Shown piece by piece: positions 23,439-35,653 of a stretch of DNA of 64,000 bases. How positions within the stretch are numbered: position 1 is the stretch's first letter; each line of letters opens with the position of its first letter. The notes beneath the pieces were generated by a model. It saw only the letters and a program-made list of their open reading frames with translations. It made no database searches and was not told the DNA's origin. Source of the stretch: Helianthus annuus. Its lineage: Eukaryota > Streptophyta > Magnoliopsida > Asterales > Asteraceae. The stretch covers positions 83,406,239 through 83,470,238 of the forward strand of contig NC_035445.2 of the NCBI RefSeq assembly GCF_002127325.2. The letters run 5' to 3'. Made by a program: the position numbers and the translations under genes.

Positions 23439-23714
23439 CGTTATTGACGATCGAATGAGTCAATCAGAGCATGAACACCATTGTTTATGCAGCGGGAATA
23501 CACAAACAGTTTGAATCAAAGAAGAATGGAGTAGAAACAGAATGTAGATTACTTTAAACACGTTTTCTCATTAATACTTCTCAGAAAAATTCGGCAGCAG
23601 TTTGGCTACACTTTCGACATACGGTACGAAATGAGAAAACACAACAACTATATATAGGGGCTTTGATTCCGCTCCTAATGACACTATGTCATTTGGAGCG
23701 AAATCACAATCAAT
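23439..23714 (-). repeat. Truncated LTR copy 1 with an inverted hairpin end
   Basis: It starts CGTTATTGACG, lacking the first eight LTR bases, and runs to the LTR palindrome. There it continues GGAGCGAAATCACAA, which is the reverse complement of the loop-proximal part of the full LTR (59254-59268), and then TCAAT and the next full LTR. Confidence 0.8.
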
Positions 23715-24167
23715 TGTAGGACCGTTATTGATGATCGAATGAGTCAATCAGAGCATGAACACCACTGTTTATGCAGTGGAAATACACAAACAGTTTGAAT
23801 CAAAGAAGAAGGGAGTCGAAACAGAATGTAGATTACTTTAAACACGTTTTCTCATTAATACTTCTCAGAAAAATTCGGCAGCAGTTCGGCTACACTTTCG
23901 ACATTCGGTACGAAATGAGAAAACACAACAACTATATATAGGGGCTCTGATTCCGCTCCTAATGACACTGTGTCATTTCGGGCGGAATCACTATCTTGTG
24001 ATTTAAATCCAAATGACATAGTGTCATTAGGAGCGGAATCAAGACATTACAACACCAAAATTACAAACAGCCCCCTATACTATACATAATTAACACATAC
24101 GACCCCTAGACCCTATACAAGCTTGACTAAGACTAAGACGTAGGCTTTAGACATTCGTGCATCAACA
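23715..24167 (-). repeat. Copia LTR, second full copy (453 bp)
   Basis: Same ends as the outer copy. It has ATTTAAATCCAAATGACA in place of ATTTCGCTCCAAATGACA at about 24000-24017, so its palindrome is slightly damaged. Confidence 0.9.
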
Positions 24168-24229
24168 AACTCCCCCTGGACACAGCCGCAGTCTTCAGTC
24201 TTGTCTTCGGGTCTTCAGAGTGACTTGAA

Positions 24230-24505
24230 CGTTATTGACGATCGAATGAGTCAATCAGAGCATGAACACCACTGTTTATGCAGCGGGAATACACAAACAG
24301 TTTGAATCAAAGAAGAATGGAGTAGAAACAAAATGTAGATTACTTTAAACACGTTTTCTCATTAATACTTCTCAGAAAAATTCGGCAGCAGTTCGGCTAC
24401 ACTTTCGACATTCGGTACGAAATGAGAAAACACAACAACTATATACAGGGGCTTTGATTCCGCTCCTAATGACACTATGTCATTTGGAGCGAAATCACAA
24501 TCAAT
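24230..24505 (-). repeat. Truncated LTR copy 2 with an inverted hairpin end
   Basis: Same length (276 bp) and same two junctions as 23439-23714. The pair therefore arose by duplication of one event, not by two independent ones. Confidence 0.8.
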
Positions 24506-24958
24506 TGTAGGACCGTTATTGACGATCGAATGAGTCAATCAGAGCATGAACACCACTGTTTATGCAGTGGAAATACACAAACAGTTTGAATCAAAGAAGA
24601 AGGGAGTAGAAACAGAATGTAGATTACTTTAAACACGTTTTCTCATTAATACTTCTCAGAAAAATTCGGCAGTAGTTCGGCTACACTTTCGACATTCAGT
24701 ACGAAATGAGAAAACACAACAACTATATATAGGGGCTCTGATTCTGCTCCTAATGACATTGTGTCATTTCGGGTGGAATCACTATCTTGTGATTTCGCTC
24801 CAAATGACATAGTGTCATTAGGAGCGCAATCAAGACATTACAACATCAAAATTACAAACAGCCCCCTATACTATACATAATTAACACATATGACCCCTAG
24901 ACCCTATACAAGCTTGACTAAGACTAAGACGTAGGCTTTAGACATTCGTGCATCAACA
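24506..24958 (-). repeat. Copia LTR, innermost 3' copy (453 bp)
   Basis: Full LTR next to the element's own purine tract (24959-24973 reads AACTCCCCCTTGG, that is CCAAGGGGGAGTT on the minus strand). By position this was the original 3' LTR junction. Confidence 0.9.
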
Positions 24959-25006
24959 AACTCCCCCTTGGATACAGCCGCAGTCTTCAGTCTTGTCTTC
25001 GGGTCT

Positions 25007-26438
25007 TCAGAGTAACTTGAATGTTTCATCACGCTGCCTAGGCTTTTTCCTCGGTAAGTTCCTAAGCCTGTCATTTTCTTTCTTCTTTCTCTTATCTTCT
25101 TCGGTCTGTTGCTTCATCCATTTACCTCTGTTTGCTTCCACTTTCTTGTGTTCACGCTCAGCTTTCTTTCTTTCCTTTTCTTCAAGCGCCCACCATTTAG
25201 AATTCCATTTATTTTCAGAATTAATGCCTTTCTGAAAACAAATAGATACAACTTGTTGAAACTGCATCGCTTGCTCACGGTCCTCAGACTGAAAATGGAT
25301 CTTGTTTATGAATAGACATTCAATATCCTTGGCCGAACAATTGACTAACCACATCGGGACATAAACATGTATAAATCTTATCTCACTTACTGCTCGATAA
25401 GTGATGATAGCCTCAGTCGAAATGCAACTGTATACCCAGCCCAAAAAGCCTTTATAGAAATCCTGCTCCATCTTTGGCACTGGTATATTTTTCATCGTCT
25501 TCGGTTTTTAACGTTAAGAATAGTTTCTTCAACCCCTGTTACCGGATCTACCCTCTGCACTCTCTTTGGGTAATGCGGCTTCCAGTGTCGGAAATCTTTA
25601 GCGATTTAAACTTTACGTATCCCCACATCGCGACATCATTCTTGCGTACTGGATACCCTAAAGTTCTTACTTTCGACAGCTCCTCAACATCCCACCATGG
25701 TAATGACATTATATCATATAGACATTCAAAGTATTGCACTCCAAACTCCCTTCTGATCGCATAAGCATTAACATGAGGCAGGAAAGCCCAGCTAATGATG
25801 TCACCAAGTGAAATGCTTCGATCTCTCTGATAATACTTCAACGGCCTTTTGAATTTTCTTTCGTGACTATCCTTAAACCACTTCTGCCATTCTTCCTTCT
25901 GCATATCCTTCGGAGTACCATCAACGTTTTTGTCTTTTAAGATTTCAGCCACTTTTCTTCTTAACTCGTCTCTATTCTCTTCAGTAAAGAACTCTATCAG
26001 TGTAGGATACTGAGAAGTATCTTCACTTACATTCTCATCATCTGTGCAATCCTCAACCTCAACCATGTCGTACATGTCAGCATCCTCTACATACTTATAC
26101 TCGTATTCAGGTTGGTGGTTGATGTCGAATGCATTTAATTCCTCTTCAAAATCAAACTTGAAGTCCGGATCCACCATACGTGTCATTTCTTTAATCTCTT
26201 CCAATGAATACGTATGTCGGTGCTCACCTTCCTCCATATCAGTTTCTAACCTCAGAATCAACTTTTCAACTTTTTCAACATTCTGATCATTACCAGGCTC
26301 CCCCTTTCCTTTAGCTCCCCCTGTCTCTTCATTCACAGTATCGTTCAGAAAATCATCAACAGTTCTTTCATTGGAAGCTTCAGTCACTTCCATTCCCATA
26401 CCTCCTTGAGCATCATGATCGTCATTATCAGAACCATG
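25007..26438 (-). pseudogene. Extra reading frame of the Copia element, C-terminal part
   Basis: It continues the frame broken at 35654 by LARD1. 26438-25548 is open (the upstream residues SDNDDHDAQGG follow the break) and acidic at first (EEGEHRHTYSLEEIKEMTRM near 26170-26230). A conserved-looking region follows: PTLIEFFTEENRDELRRKV near 25960-26010, QKEEWQKWFKDSHERKFKRP near 25840-25905, and LGDIISWAFLPHVN near 25760-25805. A frameshift near 25550-25500 passes into 25495-25007, with GWVYSC near 25430-25445 and a basic, coiled C-terminus (EEDKRKKKENDR). It stops a few tens of bases before the purine tract. The function of such extra frames is unknown (envelope-like roles have been proposed for Sireviruses). 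I see no clear transmembrane segment. Confidence 0.7.
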
Positions 26439-29400
26439 TGTAACACCCGGTCTTATTATTCAAGGTTTAACGTAACGTAAAACAATCATGTAATTAAGAT
26501 TACATAAACATTTGGAAATACGGGTTTATTAAAACTTTTATAAATCATAAGTTATTCTACATATCGTGATCGAATTCGTTGTTTAAAAATTACAACGTAG
26601 CAAAGTGCGGAAGCGTGTATCATTATCGTGTTCGGTTCTTCGCTGAGCTTGATCGTCTTCCGGCGTCCAAGGTGTACCTACATTTCATAAACATGAAATG
26701 CTTTAGTCATACGGGGTTTAAATCATGTCCGAACGATGTCCGGGAAACAATTGATTTTCAAATGAAAACAAAATATAAAAAAAATAATCTCCACCGTAAT
26801 TTACGGTGGGACCGTAAATTACGGTGGCCCCTGGGTTTCTATTCTTCTACCGTACAACAGACAATTAGCACCGTAACCAATTCATCTCCACCGTAATTTA
26901 CGGTGGGACCGTAAATTACGGTGGACTCTGCATCCAGCTTCTCTATTTTTGCCGTTATTCGACACGAAAACTTTCGTATCTTTCAAACTGCTTATCCGTT
27001 TGATCTACCGTTTCTTCCTACATGATTGTAATTTAATCTTCCATCATATGGAGTTAAAATCCAACATCCGGATTAATAAAATTTAAGACTTTTAAGTCTT
27101 CGGCTTATTACTCTTTTACCAAAATTTTGACCCGTTTATACGTTTATCAAACAAACATACTTGTTTAACCTTTATATCACGTACACTACTTCAAATTAAG
27201 GTTATTTACCATATTAGGTTATAATCACAGGTTTATTACACAATTTAAACCCGTTTTCACTCGTATGCTTATTTTGACCCGTAATCCCTCTTTTAACCTA
27301 TGATTTTATTTGAAAAGTCATTAAGCTTTCCAAATACAATGTTCCTTACCTAAAACATTTGGTTTACTTATCAAGTAACCAAATGTTCACCTTGACTACT
27401 TTTAACACTCTTTGAACCACATGTTCTAAATGAGGGTTACCCTTTTTCACATACCTGGCGCAGATCAATATATTGACCCGTTTTTAATACCTTGCTTTTA
27501 TAACCGCTAATTCATAGCGTTGCTAATACCCATTTGACATTTACACCTGAAATAATATAACTCGACAAAAATCATTAGTCGTTATTGTCAAAGGGTGATA
27601 TCTTCACCTTTTAACCCATTTGGTCTAAGTGACCGAATATGTTGACGAGATGATATTTATTACCATCTCATCTACATGACTCGCTCCGGTTTACATCGTG
27701 CGGTCATTTCACTTAATAATCATTTCTTAACACTTTTTAGCCTATCATGGTTTATGTTTTACTGTGTCTTTCAAAACCAATAGTTATGGTCAACGCATGA
27801 CCAATTTACCGATTTAACTCCTTTTAACCATCCACATGGTTTCTTGTCATGATTGACTACTTTGTTCCGTACGTTTACACGCCGGAACATCATACCTCAA
27901 TTATGTATTTATCTCATTCATAACTAATACGATAAGAGAATATCCTAACATATAAGACTAGTGTAAGCTATACTTACCTTGCATCCATGCCACGCCTTTC
28001 TTTCCGTACGCGCTCCGTTTGACTCGCTTCATCCACAAGCTTCCACCTAGCTTGTTAGGCGTCAAACTATCATCATTCACAAGGTGGTTAGATTATCATT
28101 AACAAATACGACTATTCCACCTTACGTATTTTCTATGTCGAAATCATTATTCGACTTCGTCATTAGTAAATTTTAACTTTCTACTAGTTAACTACCTCTA
28201 ATCATATGATACGTGTAATTAACTAAAATCTACATTATGATTAGATTCCGTATTATCACGTATCACCCCTAATTAAATAAATTAGGAAATTACGTGTTTC
28301 ATTCATAGTTTCAACATATGAACTTTGTGGGCATAATTTATAACACCAAAAATCAAGTTTCATATCACTGAAAATAGGCTGTTTTTGGTGACCTGTTTAA
28401 CCTGTTTACAAGTCTTCAAAAATTATGATTTTTTTGTGTGGCGTACCCCTCGGAGGGTTCGAACTTGTGTTAAAATTTAAAGATCTAACTCTTTACCAAG
28501 AATTCGTAAAAATTCATTTACTAAGCTGCAATCAGATTCGTCACTTCTGACTGCAGCTTACGGAAAAATTCATTAAAAATTCCTCGCTTATCCGATTGAC
28601 GAAATTCCAATTGGCAATTCTTCTAATCACTTAATACTTTCTACAGTAAGAATTTGAGAGCATAACTCAATTCCTAAATTGAGTTATGACATTCGTAATG
28701 GGCTGCAGATTCTGCCAGAAAACGCAGCTTGAACCTTTGATACGGAAAAATTCATAAAACGCTCAATTTTCGTCGAAAAAATGCGATTCCAGTGGGGTTT
28801 TAAAGATATTTCATGGAATTACATTTTAGGCTCAAGAAACACATGTTTTTACCACGTTTTATCTAGGTTACAGCCAATACAAGTTGGCTGTAAATTCTGA
28901 TCAAGAACCGTTTGAATTCAGCTTTCAAATTAAGCATGTTCTTGACATCATAACACTATTTATTTAGCGATCAAAACCCTAAGAACATCTTATACCTCAA
29001 TTTAGCATCAACAAAAATCTGAATTTACTTGAGCTAAGCATGATTTCAATTTATACTTGTCTAGGGTTTACTCCTAAACACTATTTCACTTCAATATCAT
29101 CCAAACAACATTCATGCAATACTAATTTCGGATTATAATTGTTCATCCATAATTTTGAATAGAATCAAACAACGAATTTTGACATACCTTGTGATCCCCT
29201 AGGTTTGGTGATCACTAATTTATTAAAAGCCCCAATTTCCTAGCTTGATTTCCCTTGATTTGGCTGAATTTCTTGTGATTTAGGGTTTTGATAAAAACCC
29301 TTTTTGGCTCCTGTGTTGGTGTTTTGATTTTTTATTAAATTAAAACTATTTTCTCATTTAACACTTTTAGTCCCTCAAGTTTTTAGAGTTATCAAAAGGA

Positions 29401-29690
29401 TTATAAACCAAGTTTTCTTTATTGTTTTCAAACCACATAATTAACTAGGTTGATATTCCTAGTTACTTAGTGGGTTTCGAGAGTTATAACCCTTTTTATT
29501 TTAACTCCCGTTAACTCGGGCTTCTTATAAACTTACTTTTCTCAAAGTATTTATTCTCCTTTTAATTAATATTAGGTTTATTTACTTAAATCCTAATATT
29601 TACCGGGTAAATTTTCACCACTAATGGTATTTTACCCGTCTTTTAGTATTAACGTGGTTTGATTACCAAACCCGTTTTCGGGGTGTTACA
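26439..29690 (-). repeat. LARD1 3' LTR (3252 bp)
   Basis: TGTAACACCCGG to TTTTCGGGGTGTTACA. It is nearly identical to 32367-35653 apart from a few indels (near 26473, 27715 and 29308). It carries two 37-bp palindromes at 26791-26827 and 26888-26924. No gene. Confidence 0.9.
26791..26924. repeat. Duplicated 37-bp palindrome in the LARD1 LTR
   Basis: CCACCGTAATTTACGGT, spacer GGG, then its exact reverse complement (17-bp arms), at 26791-26827 and again at 26888-26924. Each arm is itself nearly palindromic. The other LTR has the pair at 32726-32762 and 32823-32859. Confidence 0.9.
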
Positions 29691-30990
29691 AGTCTACCCC
29701 CCTTAAAGAGGTTTCGTCCTCGAAACCTTTTCTTACATAGTTCATTGAGTTCTAAACTCAATGCGTTTTGACTTGAGTAATTTCTTAAGCATTACTCATA
29801 CTCTAACCAGTTGTTAGTATTACCAGAAAAATTATGGTAATGTCTTTCTGGTTACAGAACCTCTACGTACCTGATACGACATAATGTGACTTGAAATAAC
29901 GTAATTCCGTTATATATATATATATTTTTTTTACTTGTTTAGTTAACTTAGCGATTTCCATCGCTTTTAGATATTACCGAACTCTTGGTGAATCCGTTAC
30001 CTTGACCCGTTTAAGGGTCTTTAGTGAAGTCTTTCACTTTTAGCAACAATTTCTTTTGTTTTCAGAATTCATTTATTCGGTTTAGTTATACCGAATCTAC
30101 CGCTTACAAGCAACCAGATTACTTAAATGACCTTTACCGCTCGCTTGGTTATAATGTGATTCCACTTCACATTGCATTTCTTGACCGTGATCGCGTCACG
30201 CATGTTTAATTTATATCAACCTTTCATTTTCAAAAAGATCAGTTTTCGAATATATCGTCTTGCGCCTATCAGCGTCAAGACTTGAACCCTTTATGATTAC
30301 TATTCAAATTCCTGTCAGAATTTATATTTATAAAAATATTATTTCTTACTAAATCTGAATTTTAGTATAATGTTTATCTCTTAACTATGTCAATTACTCA
30401 TGTCAAGGGAATTGACAACCCCTAATTTATTGTTTTTCGTTCTCGTTTTACGCAAGGGATCGTAACAAGTTCCCTCACCTTACGCTATTGACCCGTAGGT
30501 TCTTTCACCTAACCTCGTAGGCTATTTTCTTAAGCTTTCGTCTCTTTAAGACGAGGCCCTTATGATCCCTTTGCTTTAGTTCATGACCCGTCGGTCATTT
30601 TGGCCCCTCCATTTTTCCTTAATTGACTCGTTTGACTCATTTTAGGTGAATTTTCATCACCTATGAATGTCAGACTTCGTTCTTTATTTGACCCGTCCAA
30701 CTTTGAATTGGTTGAACGCAATTACCTAAATTTATATTTGCGAAGATTCTTATCATCTTTTAGTCATGACTCATATTCCGAGTCTTTTGACTTTCTATTT
30801 CGCGTTCCTGTTTCTCAGTCTACGCATGTGTTTAAATCCTTACCCACCAACTGGGTGTTTTACCGAAGTCGTTATTATTGCAACCCTTACGGTATGTATT
30901 ATGACTTCGTTTCACTTTTATATTCCTACTCCGTTCTCAAATTTGGTGTTTTACAAAATCGGCCTGTTAAGAGTCTTATTTGTATTCTTC

Positions 30991-31455
30991 GGGTTCGAGT
31001 GTAAGTACACTACCTCCCAATGCATATCTATATCACTTTACATGTTTGCATTTTCCGGGTTCGAGTGTAAGTACACTCCCTCCCAATACATGTCTACATC
31101 ATCTTACATGTTTGCATTTTCCGGGTTCGAGTGTAAGTATCACTCCCTCCCAATGTTTGTCTAAATCGTTTTACATGCTTGATGTTTTCTGGGTTAGAGT
31201 GTAAATACACTACCTCCCAATGTTTGTCTAAATCGTTTTACATGCTTGATGTTTTCTGGGTTCGAGTGTAAATACACTACCTCCCAATACTTGATGTTTT
31301 CTGGGTTCGAGTGTGAGTACACTCCCTCCCAATACTTGATGTTTTCTGGGTTCGAGTGTGAGTACACTCCCTCCCAATACTTGATATTTTCTGGGTTCGA
31401 GTGTAAGTACACTCTTTCCCAATACTTGTCTGAATCATTTTACATGCTTGTTTGT
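30991..31455 (-). repeat. Hairpin minisatellite in the LARD1 leader, 8 units
   Basis: Units begin GGGTTCGAGTGTAAGTACAC at 30991, 31057, 31123, 31191 (GGGTTAGAG), 31258, 31303, 31348 and 31393. Five intervals of 66-68 bp are followed by three of 45 bp. Each has the inverted repeat GAGTGTA-AG-TACACT(C), except where point-mutated. In transcription sense the array lies about 0.9-1.4 kb downstream of the primer-binding site. Confidence 0.85.
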
Positions 31456-32351
31456 CCCTTCACTCGGGCTCATTATCCTAATGTAATACGCTCCCGTCAC
31501 TTGGTTGTGCGTTTACATTGTTACCAAGTATTTTGCTTATCTGATTCATTTGGGCACTTTTTAATTAGTCCCATTCACCCTGCCCTTACTACATCGGATG
31601 TAAACGTGTCCGCCGTAAGAAGTTCATGGTAACATATGCCGCTACTTACTTGGCCAGAGTAAGCGATTAACACATGACACGCATGACCTTTTTACAGTTT
31701 TCACATCACGCCCTATGTAAGTAATACCTCTATCTGTTTTTCTTGGAAACAATATCCCGGATAGGTTTTCTATTCAGGTCTTTCCAAGTTTTTTTTTTAT
31801 TTTACATATGCAACTTTTAAGTTCCTACTTATTGTTGCATATTACTATCTATGCTATTATTTAAAATGTGCACCTGGTAATGTTTTCCCCGACGGGCGTT
31901 CTTTGCCATTAACCTTGTTCGCGGTCATTACGCGATTTAGTCCTCGGTGAGTATGCTCCTCTTGTCATACTTCGGACCGTTCCATCATCATATCCACAAT
32001 TCGTTTGACTCTCGTCGTCTTCAAACGCGAGTGTCCTTCAATTTAAAACATTCACAAAAGTTAGTAACGTCAACCGCAATAATCGCCCGTATTATAATAC
32101 AAGGCTTTTTCTACTACACGCGTCAACGCGCGTATTTTCGTCAACTATTTCAATCATTTTAATTGGGGTAACGCGTATCACACGATAGCCCTATGTGTTG
32201 TTTACAACACTTTAGCATACTAACTATTCACGTACTTGTACTTACCGGATTTGCGATCAAGCCTCGAACCGAACACTATTCTTTGTCAAGAGCATAAGGT
32301 TTAAGTCCAAGCATGGTTCCTCCCCACCATACTCGAATCTCTTAAACCAAG

Positions 32352-32363
32352 GCTCTGATACCA
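32352..32363 (-). other. LARD1 primer-binding site (tRNA-iMet)
   Basis: TGGTATCAGAGC on the minus strand, three bases from the 5' LTR end at 32367. Confidence 0.9.
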
Positions 32364-32366
32364 ACA

Positions 32367-35300
32367 TGTAACACCCGGTCTTATTATTCAAGGTTTAACG
32401 TAAATTTTACGTAAAACAATCATGTAATTAAGATTACATAAACATTTGGAAATACGGGTTTATTAAAACTTTTATAAATCATAAGTTATTCTACATATCG
32501 TGATCGAATTCGTTGTTTAAAAATTACAACGTAGCAAAGTGCGGAAGCGTGTATCATTATCGTGTCCGGTTCTTCGCTGAGCTTGATCGTCTTCCGGCGT
32601 CCAAGGTGTACCTACATTTCATAAACATGAAATGCTTTAGTCATACGGGGTTTAAATCATGTCCGAACGATGTCCGGGAAACAATTGATTTTCAAATGAA
32701 AACAAAATATAAAAAAAAATAATCTCCACCGTAATTTACGGTGGGACCGTAAATTACGGTGGCCCCTGGGTTTCTATTCTTCTACCGTACAACAGACAAT
32801 TAGCACCGTAACCAATTCATCTCCACCGTAATTTACGGTGGGACCGTAAATTACGGTGGACTCTGCATCCAGCTTCTCTATTTTTGCCGTTATTCGACAC
32901 GAAAACTTTCGTATCTTTCAAACTGCTTATCCGTTTGATCTACCGTTTCTTCCTACATGATTGTAATTTAATCTTCCATCATATGGAGTTAAAATCCAAC
33001 ATCCGGATTAATAAAATTTAAGACTTTTAAGTCTTCGGCTTATTACTCTTTTACCAAAATTTTGACCCGTTTATACGTTTATCAAACAAACATACTTGTT
33101 TAACCTTTATATCACGTACACTACTTCAAATTAAGGTTATTTACCATATTAGGTTATAATCACAGGTTTATTACACAATTTAAACCCGTTTTCACTCGTA
33201 TGCTTATTTTGACCCGTAATCCCTCTTTTAACCTATGATTTTATTTGAAAAGTCATTAAGCTTTCCAAATACAATGTTCCTTACCTAAAACATTTGGTTT
33301 ACTTATCAAGTAACCAAATGTTCACCTTGACTAATTTTAACACTCTTTGAACCACATGTTCTAAATGAGGGTTACCCTTTTTCACATACCTGGCGCAGAT
33401 CAATATATTGACCCGTTTTTAATACCTTGCTTTTATAACCGCTAATTCATAGCGTTGCTAATACCCATTTGACATTTACACCTGAAATAATATAACTCGA
33501 CAAAAATCATTAGTCGTTATTGTCAAAGGGTGATATCTTCACCTTTTAACCCATTTGGTCTAAGTGACCGAATATGTTGACGAGATGATATTTATTACCA
33601 TCTCATCTACATGACTCGCTCCGGTTTACATCGTGCGGTCATTTCACTTTTCTTAACACTTTTTAGCCTATCATGGTTTATGTTTTACTGTGTCTTTCAA
33701 AACCAATAGTTATGGTCAACGCATGACCAATTTACCGATTTAACTCCTTTTAACCATCCACATGGTTTCTTGTCATGATTGACTACTTTGTTCCGTACGT
33801 TTACACGCCGGAACATCATACCTCAATTATGTATTTATCTCATTCATAACTAATACGATAAGAGAATATCCTAACATATAAGACTAGTGTAAGCTATACT
33901 TACCTTGCATCCATGCCACGCCTTTCTTTCCGTACGCGCTCCGTTTGACCCGCTTCATCCACAAGCTTCCACCTAGCTTGTTAGGCGTCAAACTATCATC
34001 ATTCACAAGGTGGTTAGATTAGTCATTAACAAATACGACTATTCCACCTTACGTATTTTCTATGTCGAAATCATTATTCGACTTCGTCATTAGTAAATTT
34101 TAACTTTCTACTAGTTAACTACCTCTAATCATATGATACGTGTAATTAACTAAAATCTACATTATGATTAGATTCCGTATTATCACGTATCACCCCTAAT
34201 TAAATAAATTAGGAAATTACGTGTTTCATTCATAGTTTCAACATATGAACTTTGTGGGCATAATTTATAACACCAAAAATCAAGTTTCATATCACTGAAA
34301 ATAGGCTTTTTTTGGTGACCTGTTTAACCTGTTTACAAGTCTTCAAAAATTATGATTTTTTTGTGTGGCGTACCCCTCGGAGGGTTCGAACTTGTGTTAA
34401 AATTTAAAGATCTAACTCTTTACCAAGAATTCGTAAAAATTCATTTACTAAGCTGCAATCAGATTCGTCACTTCTGACTGCAGCTTACGGAAAAATTCAT
34501 TAAAAATTCCTCGCTTATCCGATTGACGAAATTCCAATTGGCAATTCTTCTAATCACTTAATACTTTCTACAGTAAGAATTTGAGAGCATAACTCAATTC
34601 CTAAATTGAGTTATGACATTCGTAATGGGCTGCAGATTCTGCCAGAAAACGCAGCTTGAACCTTTGATACGGAAAAATTCATAAAACGCTCAATTTTCGT
34701 CGAAAAAATGCGATTCCAGTGGGGTTTTAAAGATATTTCCTGGAATTACATTTTAGGCTCAAGAAACACATGTTTTTACCATGTTTTATCCAGGTTACAG
34801 CCAATACAAGTTGGCTGTAAATTCTGATCAAGAACCGTTTGAATTCAGCTTTCAAATTAAGCATGTTCTTGACATCATAACACTATTTATTTAGCGATCA
34901 AAACCCTAAGAACATCTTATACCTCAATTTAGCATCAACAAAAATCTGAATTTACTTGAGCTAAGCATGATTTCAATTTATACTTGTCTAGGGTTTACTC
35001 CTAAACACTATTTCACTTCAATATCATCCAAACAACATTCATGCAATACTAATTTCGGATTATAATTGTTCATCCATAATTTTGAATAGAATCAAACAAC
35101 GAATTTTGACATACCTTGTGATCCCCTAGGTTTGGTGATCACTAATTTATTAAAAGCCCCAATTTCCTAGCTTGATTTCCCTTGATTTGGCTGAATTTCT
35201 TGTGATTTAGGGTTTTGATAAAAACCCTTTTTGGCTCCTGTGTAAATCACGACCAGAACACACACATGAGTGTGTGTTTTGGTGTTTTGATTTTTTATTA

Positions 35301-35653
35301 AATTAAAACTATTTTCTCATTTAACACTTTTAGTCCCTCAAGTTTTTAGAGTTATCAAAAGGATTATAAACCAAGTTTTCTTTATTGTTTTCAAACCACA
35401 TAATTAACTAGGTTGATATTCCTAGTTACTTAGTGGGTTTCGAGAGTTATAACCCTTTTTATTTTAAGTCCCGTTAACTCGGGCTTCTTATAAACTTACT
35501 TTTCTCAAAGTATTTATTCTCCTTTTAATTAATATTAGGTTTATTTACTTAAATCCTAATATTTACCGGGTAAATTTTCACCACTAACGGTATTTTACCC
35601 GTCTTTTAGTATTAACGTGGTTTGATTACCAAACCCGTTTTCGGGGTGTTACA
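32367..35653 (-). repeat. LARD1 5' LTR (3287 bp)
   Basis: Same termini as the left LTR. It has about 36 bp (around 35243-35278, including a TGTGTGT-rich word) that the left LTR lacks at 29308, and lacks nine bases present near 27715. Confidence 0.9.

Larger units (their letters stand above)
22929..24958 (-). repeat. Tandem array of LTRs at the Copia 3' end
   Basis: The array holds three full LTRs (22929-23375, 23715-24167, 24506-24958). Each of the first two is followed by a 62-63-bp segment with the PPT neighbourhood (AACTCCCCCT...) and a 276-bp truncated LTR (23439-23714 and 24230-24505). The repeat period is 786 then 791 bp. The last full LTR is followed by the purine tract and the extra reading frame, the usual order. 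Normal elements have one LTR here. Confidence 0.9.
29691..32366 (-). other. LARD1 internal region, non-coding
   Basis: The purine tract (minus strand TTTAAGGGGGGTAGACT) is at 29691-29707. The rest has only short open frames without retroviral motifs (for example 30663-31004). The notable content is the hairpin minisatellite at 30991-31455. The primer-binding site TGGTATCAGAGC lies at 32352-32363 on the minus strand. Confidence 0.8.
26439..35653 (-). mobile_element. LARD1: non-autonomous large-LTR Gypsy-like element
   Basis: The 9215-bp element is flanked by CCATG (26434-26438 and 35654-35658). The LTRs are 26439-29690 and 32367-35653; the internal region is only 2676 bp with no retroviral domains. 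A primer-binding site next to the right LTR and a purine tract next to the left LTR set transcription on the minus strand. The LTR termini (TGTAACACC...GGTGTTACA) and the TTTCGAGGACGAAACC block before the purine tract are of chromovirus type. It splits the extra reading frame of the Copia host. Confidence 0.9.

Noticed and set aside
24948..25235. Plus-strand open frame with serine/phenylalanine runs
   Set aside because: Mirror of the basic, lysine-rich C-terminus of the extra Copia frame on the minus strand.
31194..31412. Repeat protein with SNPENIKYWEG units
   Set aside because: Translation of the non-coding hairpin minisatellite; units vary in length (45 against 66-68 bp) and no start or context supports a gene.
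30991..31455. Regular repeats resembling a CRISPR array
   Set aside because: Whole units repeat without unique spacers, the context is a plant LTR element, and unit length changes. It is a minisatellite. The same applies to 47319-47580.
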